From NCBI RefSeq assembly GCF_047663525.1, contig NC_092612.1, forward strand, positions 777,501-841,500: a stretch of DNA of 64,000 nt, read 5' to 3'. The position numbers and the translations under genes are program-made. This document shows positions 55,145-64,000 of the stretch, piece after piece; the first letter of the stretch is position 1; every line of letters begins with the position of its first letter. Under the pieces are notes generated by a model. That model was not told the DNA's origin. It did no database searches and saw only the letters and a program-made list of their open reading frames with translations. Source of the DNA: Anas platyrhynchos. Lineage: Eukaryota > Chordata > Aves > Anseriformes > Anatidae.

Positions 55145-58100
55145 CGCAGCAAACTGCAAACTTCGCTGTTCCACGGAACTGTCTGCAGGAGAAGGAGCTA
55201 CAGAGCAGTTCGGGGGGCTGGCTCGTTAGTGGCAGAAGATTAAATGGTGAATGTACTCGGAGCATTTGGTGCTGCTTCCTGAACACAGACACATCGCCAG
55301 CATAAGCTGGGGGGGCTCGCAGCGCCTCCAGCCCCGGCTGAGCCCCATGCACGGAGCGGGAGCAGCACAGGGATGAAGCTTGCTGTGGATCAGGAGGCGC
55401 AGGACGGCATCAGGAGGTGATTCCCTGCATGGGGGGAGAGCCCTGGAAATGCTCCTCACCCAGGCAGCTCGCTGCTGCCTTCGTTAGCCACAGGTTAACC
55501 AGGTTTGCTCAGGGCGCAGTTTCCAGCTTGCCCTGAGTGCGCAGGCAGAGGCTTTCTGAATGATGCTGCCACGAGTCAAGAAGCTGAAAGATGAGCGCTG
55601 CTGGTCTGGGGGCGGCCAGGGCTGGCCATCCGTCTGGCCAAATGATGACAACAAGTGTCTCTCCACCACTAAACGGGCAGAGCTTTTGGAATTGACTCTG
55701 GGGCTTTTTTTTGCTCATGTTGCTGAAGATTGGGCTGGGCAGAGCCTGGGGGAAGGCACCGCAGGCTCTGCACCCACCAGATCCTTCAGGAGCCCTGCCG
55801 GTGCCACCCACCTGCCTCTGATTATCCTGCATGCCTCTCGGGTCCCATATCCCCTGTGCCAAACTTTTAAAAGCTCTGCAAAGACAGCGTGATGCTCGCA
55901 GGCTGCCCATTCCCCCCTCTTTTACCTCCAGACCCTGGGCACCCCCCATGGTCGGGGGCTGCTTGGCACCAAACGGTGCAGCTCTTAGGGGCTGGGGTGG
56001 CCACGCAGCTGGCTCTGATTGCAGGGAGAACGGCTCAGTGGGCTGAAAGAGCTGCAGGAAGCCCTTTGGGTAGGCAGCTTTCCCCCCCCTGCACCTGTGG
56101 GAGCTGTGTTTAAGCTCCAACCCTTGCCCAAATGGGGGCTGGAAGTGAGCAGGAAAGCAGAGGGGAGAGAAATGGGGTTGGAGTGAGCGTGGCAGGGAGT
56201 GGGGTGCATTCCCCCCCTTTTTTGGTGCCCCTTTTGGTGAAGGGGGATGCTGCAGCAGGTAACTGGGAGCTCACAGCATCCCTCCCTTCCCCTGGCTGCT
56301 GCCCAGTCCCTGCTCCTCCATCAGCTCCGATTCCCCTGCCTGGCTGCAGGCGATCTGCAGTATTTCTGCTGGATGTGTGCAGGGCCGGAGGCTGGGCTCG
56401 TGCCAGCAGCCTCGCCCTGCTCAGACCAGGCAGCATCGAGGCTCTGCACCGTCATTTCAGCCAGGGCTTTGCGTGGCTGTGACTCAGTTGGCAGCGGAGG
56501 GATGAGGGTGACCGCGGCTCTGCCGGCTCGGGGAGCGGTGCCAGGGTGGGCTGGGTTTGCAGGAGCCCCCCGGAGAGCTCTGCGATTTGTCCTGCGGCGA
56601 TAAAGCGAGGCGCCTTGGCTTGGTGTCCAGCACGGGTGGAGGATAATGCCTGGATTTCTGCAGCTCCTCTTGGCCCCACATCTCGCCGCTCGCTGCAGTG
56701 CTCGCAGTGCGGCTGCAGGAAGGGGGGGGACAGCACCAGGCTGCCCCAGGGCAGGGGGTACCAACCTCTATGCCCTCATCTCCTGGGATAAGCAGGGATC
56801 CAGGGCTCCTGCTAGGGGCTGGGACAGAGCCTGCTCCGTGCCCCCCCACACCTCGGGCTTCCAGCGTATCTCTGAGTGGTGTTTCTTACCCGTGGGATCT
56901 CATTTTGGGGTGAGAAAGGCTGGGATGAGCTCACCCTCCTCCTCCATCCTCCTGTTGAGCAACGCTTCAAGTACCACTTATCTTTTGCACAGCTGCACAG
57001 GGAGCAGCTCAGGGCAGAGCCTTGTCCTGGCTCCAGGCTCCTGTCCACACCATCCCAGTTAGATTGGCTGGAATCAGCTCTGGAATCTCAGAAATAGCTC
57101 GGGATTCCAGCCCCAGCTTGGTTTGGGGACAAGCCTTGGGTTCCCCCGACCTCATGCCCTGCACTGTCTCCATCCAGCCCTGCCTGAACTCGCCCATAGT
57201 TGGAGGGATGATGCTGGAGCCTCCAGGGACAGAAGGGGAGAGGTGGGGACAGCGGTGGAGAAGCAGCGGCGCAGGGGACAGGGCCATGGTGGCACCCAGG
57301 GGTGGCAGCACCGGCCCCCTCGGACGGGAAAACGGAGCAGCTTTGCATGATGAGCATTATCAAATCATCCCAGCCTAAAATTAGCCCTTAATGCAGGAAG
57401 GGGAAGGGCCTCGCAACGTGGAGCTGAATCAATAAGAGCGCTCCTCCGCCTCCCCAAACCTCCCCGCGGCTGTCCCCAGCAGCAGCAGTGACACACGGTG
57501 CCCGCGCTCCCCTTTGCCTAAGCGATGCCGGTATTTGGCCGCTGATGGTGAAGCTGAAATCAATACTTCTCAGGATTTATGGTCTGTCATACGCCAGAGA
57601 AAAGAATGCCATTCCTCCGTCCAGAGACAGACGGAATGACTCGACGGCGAAGGAGAGCGGAGGAAATGTACAGCTGGGCACTGCTGGCACCGAGCAGCAG
57701 CGAGCGGAGCGATGGAGCTCTTAGCGGTGTCTGATGGCCCAGGATTTATCTCTGTCCTTCAGAAAATGCCCAGTCTTGGGTGTTTTGGTGTTTTTTTTTG
57801 TTTGTTTTGTTTTTTTTTTTTCCTTTAAGAGAGGAAGGGGCAGGAGAAAAACCACCCCATTTCCCAGCACGCGTACAGCAGCACCCCCCAATATTCATAA
57901 CAGGGTCACAGACACGCAGGGCAAATGCTTCTTAACCTAGGACCCAGCTCCTTTTTGAAGGATGCCCCCATGGGAGGCTCTCGGAGGAAGGTTTAAGGAC
58001 AGGAGGCCGGTTTTGTGACACCAAAACCCCTTGAAGCCCCTTGGCCAGCTTCGCCTTCAGCAGCGGGGTCTTGCTGTGGCTCCTGGGCCCCTGCCTTGCA

Positions 58101-58785
58101 GAGGGAGCTCGGGGCACTGCAGGAATAATCTGTCTCCCTCTTTCACTCTCAGCTGGCCTGGCGTTGCTCGGCGCGTTCGTGAATCCTCATCAAAGATTTA
58201 TGACCCTCTTTAGAAGTGCTCTCCTTAAGCAACTCCCATTAACAGAAGAGGTAAAGCCCTTCAAGGAGCGGCTGCTTTCTCCTATAACCAGGAGGGGAAT
58301 TACTGCTGGAACCTGCGGAGGAAAGGGTTTTATGAGCGGGCCGGTGGCTGTCTGAGACCACCACCAGCTTTGCCCTCTGCCAGCACCAGGTCTTCAGGGC
58401 AGGGGACTCATGCCAGAGCCTTGCACTGCAGGAGGCAGCTGAAAAAAAAATCTTAAATGGTGCTTAATAAATAGAGGATGCTGGCTGGGAGGAGCTCCTG
58501 GTCCAAAATCAGTGACTCAGCCCCAGCTGAGACCCTCTTCGGTGGGGTTATCAGTGCCAGGAGGTGCCCAGCCAGGATGCCCTGCAGGCGGACACGAGGC
58601 TCCCTGCTCTCCCCTATTGAGGCAGGAGAGGCTGGGTCTGGGTCAATGCCGGGGGCTGGCGAGCTGCCTGGGGACCCTCTGCTGTGCCTGGGAACGTGCC
58701 GTGTCCATCCCCATCTGCATGTGCCCTGCGCAAGCACCTCTGATTTAGTCCCTTCCAATTAATTCCTGTACCAGGCGTGTGTAAG
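55145..58785. other. Intergenic; no gene recognised
   Basis: T-rich tracts lie at 57790-57822. A small imperfect inverted repeat (CCGTC ... GACGG inside CATTCC ... GGAATG) lies near 57610-57637. Other frames lack domains. Confidence 0.3.
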
Positions 58786-58990
58786 TGCGCGGTCTGTGCT
58801 ATTTAAATGGTGGGAAGACGGAAAGTCTCTTTGAATATTTACATTAGAGACGATGAAATTTAATCAGCAGTATTAACAAGTGAGGAACCCTGCTGAGATT
58901 GCCGGTGAATAAAAAGGTTTTGACAGAGAGAACGAATAACCTGACAGTAGCTGCGAGAGAACCTGGAGTAAAATCGCTTCAAAGGCAGTT
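58786..58990. promoter_or_regulatory. AT-rich candidate conserved non-coding element
   Basis: Sequence such as GCTATTTAAATGG, TTTGAATATTTACATTAG, GAAATTTAATCAGC and GTATTAAC is unlike its GC-richer neighbours. A short inverted repeat GTCTCT ... AGAGAC lies at about 58823-58849. The regulatory reading is inferred from composition only. Confidence 0.2.
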
Positions 58991-60279
58991 AGTCCAAAGG
59001 GATGTGGCAGAGAGCTTTCCTTTTACAGCTCCCTTCAACTAAAGAGCCCGGGGACTAGCGGTGGCTGTTTTCACCATCCTGCCTCCCCTGGAGGAAGCGT
59101 GTGTGGAGATACGCGCTGAGTGCTGGGGGTGTGGAGAACCCATCCCCGGGATGCTGCTGGGTCTTGCTGGGTGTCGTGCTTGGACCCCAGCACCACAAGG
59201 GTTGGGATGTTTGGGGCTGTGCCGTGTGTCACCGCTGCTTGCTGCCGTGTCTGCCCATCTCTGCATGCTCTGAGTGCTTTGGGCATGCACAGGGGATTGG
59301 TACGTGCAATTTTCCATGAGCCACGTAGAGGACGGAGAACGCGCATGGCTCGAGTGTTGTGCAGCTGGGCGTTATACCTAGGATTTTATGCTGTGAGTTT
59401 AGCAGTCGCTGTCATAAAGGCTGGCCAAATTCTGGGGAAAAAGAGAGCGGGGAGCAGCAGAGGATGGGGGAATGCTGCTGAACACCCCCTGCAGCTGGTG
59501 GCATGGAGGGGTGGTGCTGCCTGGGGGCCTTTGGCTGCTGTTGGCTTCGAGATGGAGAACCATGGGGGGGGGGGTTGCTTTCTGCCGTGTATTTGCCATG
59601 GTGAAAAAGTGGATGAATTTTTGGCCACCTACCTGAGTGACATGGGGACATGGCAAACACCAGCGGGCTGGGGGTGTCCATCACAGCCATGGTTTCAACC
59701 CAGCACACGTGTGAGCTGTGCCCCCAGGTGGATGTGGAGCTACCTTTCCTTGGTGCTCTCCAAGGCTGTCTGCAGGAAGCCCTCAAGGCTACAAGCCTTG
59801 ATGAAGGCTGGAGATGCAGACAAATCCCAGCTCATCCCGGAGCTGCCTCCTGGATGGAAGATCCCCCTGTGTGCAATTACTAGGACAGGTCCCAAATAGC
59901 CCCTGACATCTCCATTTAGTCAGGGAATTGCAGTGGTGCATCCTTGGTCCTGAGACCAAGCAGAAATCGTCATCTCAGGTCAGTTTTCTGGCAGGATACA
60001 ACCCAAGCCCGGGCGTCCCCTGGACGCAGTGACAGGTATGGGGAAGAGTTGCCCCCCTTCAGGGATGCTCAGCCCGTTCTCCACATCTCCATAAAATGTT
60101 TCTGCCTCAGCAGAAGAGCACGTTTGCCAGAATTTTCCCAGCATTAATACCACGATGATTATGTTTTTACCCTTGTGCAGGAAATGCACTCGCTCTGTGT
60201 CAGGAGCTGGAGCTCAGAGTATCTGAGCAGCCACAGCATAACCCAGGAATATGAAATTGGCTTCTTCTCCAAGAAGTGA
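58991..60279. other. Intergenic; no gene recognised
   Basis: The longest frame (59120-59899, +) has no recognisable domain and no splice support. Confidence 0.3.
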
Positions 60280-60490
60280 ACCATAAGCTTCACCTTTACC
60301 CTGGAGAAGCTCATTAACAAATATGTAAAAGAATAAAAATTGGGCAGAATGCTTGTCTGCATCATAGACTTTTAAATAGCCTTTAACTCAATCTACTACT
60401 CAGAGCTGAACATTAAATGGCTACAAATGGAACTGGTGGGAAAACACGACCTCATTAAATCCGTGCACCATCCATCTCGGGCTGGATGAA
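60280..60490 (+). mobile_element. Non-LTR reverse-transcriptase relic, family unassigned
   Basis: A single + frame, interrupted by two TAA codons, reads SFTFTLEKLINKYVKE, then RMLVCIIDF, then IAFNSI and ELVGKHDLIKSV. This has the layout FTL--LI-KYV---K--L-hydrophobic-C-hydrophobic-DF--AFDS-hydrophobic followed by GGK--D-IKS of non-LTR reverse transcriptases. The wording differs from the CR1 copies elsewhere in the window, suggesting another LINE clade. An A15 run follows at 60520-60534. Confidence 0.5.
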
Positions 60491-60720
60491 AACAAACCGC
60501 ATGCAGATAGGACTTCAAGAAAAAAAAAAAAAAAGAAAGAAGGAATAACAGAGAGATGCAGTCTCAGCCCAGCAAAGGTCATCATCTCCGGTACATCAAT
60601 TACTCCCCATCCCTACTGGAGCAGCCTGACTCAACCACATGGGATTCTTGGGTCAGCCTGGAAAAAACAAAAATGATGATATTTTAGAAAGAGCCCCAAA
60701 CCAACCAAAACAGTAAATTT

Positions 60721-60726
60721 TTTATT
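60721..60726 (-). terminator. Strong poly(A) signal of an unseen minus-strand transcript
   Basis: TTTATT on + is AATAAA on the minus strand. Downstream on that strand comes TTTACTGTTTTGGTTGGTTT, a typical GU-rich element. The 180 bp upstream on the minus strand is AT-rich and UTR-like (GTTTGTAATGAGCC, GTATGTATAATTTAGG). Confidence 0.45.
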
Positions 60727-60900
60727 ACAGAGGCAGAGAGATTAAACATATCCTAAATTATACATACATGGGGCTCATTACAAACACATCAGGGAGCTTT
60801 GGGCTGGCTATAAAAACATTACAAGGGAAAGCTTTGCAAGTTTGTATGCAGTAAAGAAACCACTGGGTAGATAAAAATCCCAGTAAAACTGTTGCTAAAA
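60727..60900 (-). other. 3' UTR-like sequence (proposed)
   Basis: This is AT-rich sequence leading into the poly(A) signal at 60721. A minus-strand frame ends at 60905 with a stop just before it (68 codons from 61111), but the peptide has no recognisable domain. The parent transcript would start at higher coordinates. Confidence 0.25.
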
Positions 60901-63900
60901 CTACTCAGAGGTAGGACTCTGCTTTTCCTATTCGGGACTGAGGGCTAACGGCCAACTTTAGCAGCAGCCAGACTGAGCGAAAACCCCGGAGAAACGTTCC
61001 TGCCCCAGCCCCTGAGAAATCCCCCTCCGGGCTCAGGGATGAAAACCACGGGGAGAAAAAGCACGGGAGTTCACGTCCTCCATCCCTCCTCCTGTCAAAT
61101 TCAGCCAGCAAAGCAAACAGCCCTGCATAAAGAGATGGAAGATCGCTGATACACTAAATGCAGATAAACAGGGCGCTGGCAGAAGCAGGCTGGCGGTGCC
61201 GCGACACCGAGCTGTCTCAGCGAGCTGCCTGGATCGGGCCAGCAGGCACTGAGTCACCGCCACTTGCAGAGCTGAAGCAGATCACCAAGTACACGATTCG
61301 ATCAGATTTAACGCGAAGATGCATCTTTCTTACACTCTTTTTCTGTAATCTGCTGCAATTTCATGTCTGGGCGCTCCCGTAGCAAGAGGTGAATTCCTCC
61401 AGGCAGCCGTTACCTGTTGCATCCCAGGCAGTGCACGTAATTTGTGCCTGGCTATAACCGAGGAGGGGGGAATGCAGGTGAGACAATCAGACCCTAGGAA
61501 GGGCTGAAGGTACTGAAAGCCTGATAAAGGCATCAGTAAGCAAATCCCGATCAGCACAGAGCTGTTTTCAGCAGCCGTAGAGGGAATCTCTGCAGAAAGA
61601 AATAATTACCAGCTCTGGGCCAGGAGGATGGAGGTAGGAGAGCTCCGTGGCATGGAGCAGCCTCCTGCCGAGCCAGCGAGGATGCTGCAGAGGTTCACCC
61701 GCGAACCTTTGCTGGGCGAAGGTCAGAAGTGCTTCGACACCGGCTTGTGTGGTTGGCTGCTTTTATTTTGGCAGCGCCGTGCCAGTAACTAAGCCAAATA
61801 AAGTGCATCTCTGCGCTCTCGTGTTACCGTTACAGGAAGAAGTTTCTTCATGACTCATTCCCATTTTATTCCTCTGACTGCTCGCAAAAAAAAATACAGC
61901 AAATACGTGCAGAGAGGTGAAGGCTCTTGCATTTTGCATTGGAGGCGGGATTCATCTCGCTAAGTGGAGACAACTTAAATGTAGCTGCCTTAAATTTCCT
62001 TCAGAATCCAGGGAGCTCTGCAGAGACGTTCGGTTTGCGGGTGAGGAAACCTATAATCACCCGCCCAGCTGAGGATGTCGCCGTGTGCGCCGGGTGTCTG
62101 AACACCCTCACACAGTCAATGGAGACGTCGATGCAGCTGCTGGGAAGTGATTCAGCCCAGCAAGCGCCTGCTTTAGCCTGGCCTGGTTTCCATCCACTGG
62201 TCAAGATTCGGGGATGAGAGTTTCATTACTCGAGGCATTTGGAGCCATTTGAAATAATCCAGGTGCCCAAGACGTCCTTCTGGACAAGCCGCCTTCTCGT
62301 GCACCCTTGGCCCTGCCTCAGCCATGCAGATCCCTAAGTGGAAGGCTTTGATCTGCAGCAGATCCCCACCCCTTGTTGGTATTGCAAAAAGCTCTTAGGA
62401 TGGATTTATTCGTGGTGATGGTGATGCCTGGGGCTCAGCTGCTCGTGCTGAGGCTTTTGGTGCTGAGATGCTCTGGCTTCCAGCGATTGCAGCGCAGTAC
62501 ATCTCCCACAGTACAGCAGCACTTTGAGCAAAAGCCCAACTGGGCTTTTAATATCCTCAGGGGATATTTATGCCTGGCCCCAGCACTGTGTGTCCTGCCA
62601 AAATCTCGACCAGCAGAGCAATAACCACAGCAACTCCTGCCTCGTTAGCTTCCATCTGGTTCTGTGGGGTCCACCAGAAACCGCGTTTGGAGCATGGAGA
62701 CGCGTGGTGCTGTAACAGCATCTGCGGCCAGTTTGTCCAAAATGAAAAAAAAATTAAAAAAAAATAAAAAAGGGAGGAAAAACTACTTCAAAATTCATGC
62801 TCCAAGCTGGTGGAGCGTGCTGCACCCCGGGACACCCGAGCTTGAAATACTGTGAATGATAAGGGCTGGTTCCTCTTGGTCAATGAGCACTGCCACCACG
62901 CTGCTTTCCCATCCAGAAAGTTTCTTTCTTCTTTTCTCTCTTCTCAGCGATTTCACTCGCCACTTGCTAGAGGCAGGATTAGTGCAAGCTGCGTGTTGCC
63001 CTCATCCACAGGGCCGGTAGCTCTCCTCGTAAACCCCAGCGCTAATGAAGCACTAATTCCTCCTCACATGACTCACTTTTTGGATGCTGCTTCTTTTCTT
63101 TTCCGAAGCTGCTTTCTAAAGGACTTGGCCGAGTGCAGAAATTCCCCCGAACCTGCCGTCTGACCCCATTCAGCTCGCAGACAGGGCTGACGTGAGCCCA
63201 CATTGCCCGGGGTGTGCGCTGGTTGCCATGCCCTCGGCACGGTGCCTGGCCCCAGATTTCACCGCGTTAGCAATCGGGGTCAGTTGTAAAGCAAATGCTG
63301 ATTCTGCCGCCCTATAAAACATCTGAGCATCTGCACGGGCATGTGCCTGGGAGTGATCCTGCTGCACAGCACATCCCGTGCTCCGTGCCTTTTTTTTTCT
63401 CTGATGTGTTAAACGTCGTCCCGTGGAGCCTTCGGCTGCAGACACCGCTCGGCTGCTCCCCTCCCTGCTTTCCATCAGGTCCTGCGAGAGCACCGAGAAC
63501 AGACGCCAAGGTGCACGCTGTTAGCAGGGGATCGTGCATGGGCAGCCGAGGTTTTTGACTCTTTCGGACTCTTTCTGAGATCAAGCACTTTGTGACAGGA
63601 GGTTTTGTAGAGTACCGACACGTACATGGGTATGGATGCCCTGCCACGAGCTCCTGCTCTCATGCTGCAGCAGCAGGAGGGGTCGGAGGTGCCTCTGTAG
63701 GCTCTGGCTCTCACTGCAAACCTTCCTGCACAGGCTTCTTCCCAGCCTGACTTGTCACTAATACATCATAAATTATGCCCGGGGCTTCAGAAGACATTTT
63801 CCATGGGGAGCATCTCTGTCCCTGGCTGGCCAAACCGGGCTGTTTGGCCTCAAAAATGTATCAGGGGCTGCCTGGGATCTCTTTGATTTTGTCGCCTCTG

Positions 63901-64000
63901 CTGAGGGTGACGAGCTGACACCTGACAGCTCTGTGAAGCGAGCATCTGTCTGGAGGAATTAGGAGAGATTACTTTTTTATTATTATTTATTTCTACCAGA
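60901..64000. other. Intergenic or unseen-gene DNA; no gene recognised
   Basis: AATAAA occurs on + at about 61797 after TTGTGTGGTTGGCTGCTTTT, without a recognisable exon. A-rich runs are at 62744-62770. No domain-bearing frame was found. Confidence 0.3.

Overview
The window looks like vertebrate nuclear DNA, most likely from a bird or another sauropsid, and probably from a small GC-rich chromosome. The evidence is split genes with GT/AG introns, many degraded CR1-type LINE fragments, and long G or C homopolymers and minisatellites in a GC-rich left third. I found no bacterial-style operon, CRISPR array, tRNA, rRNA or provirus.

One protein-coding gene is clear: CADM3 (nectin-like 1 / SynCAM3) on the minus strand, stop at 4177-4179 and start codon at 19958-19960. 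I resolved nine coding exons with consensus splice sites. They join in frame to 392 residues: signal peptide, three Ig domains, one membrane helix and a cytoplasmic tail ending in the PDZ ligand EYFI. The Ig exons are packed at 7573-9269 with introns of 79-238 bp. Intron 1 is 10.6 kb. The 3' UTR runs left from 4176; its only canonical poly(A) signal is at 2028-2033, and an AT-rich island at 905-1110 could be a more distal end. The promoter region at about 19.3-20.3 kb is CpG-rich, with a TATA-like TATTTAAT (minus strand) at 20101-20108.

The promoter sits between a C-rich (+ strand) minisatellite in intron 1 (18.6-19.2 kb) and a G-rich one upstream (20.4-20.9 kb). Near it lie a (CCT)n tract and a G14-(CA)n-G17 block. 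TAAT-rich AT islands inside GC-rich intron 1 are candidate regulatory elements.

From about 23 kb to 64 kb I recognise no protein-coding gene. Composition becomes more AT-rich. The region holds at least ten old CR1 fragments in both orientations (27.8-47.6 kb), including a 1.5-kb antisense copy at about 45.7-47.3 kb that keeps recognisable endonuclease and reverse-transcriptase stretches. A reverse-transcriptase-like relic of a different look is at 60.28-60.49 kb. Other signals are a 94-bp candidate exon at 39669-39762, a 38-bp duplication carrying TGACGT motifs at 55069-55144, a MEF2-like cluster near 53.97 kb, and a convincing minus-strand poly(A) site at 60721-60726 that may end an unseen neighbouring transcript.

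I did not find a new biological system. The strongest leads are regulatory or structural. All repeat and gene assignments rest on recognition from memory, without alignment.
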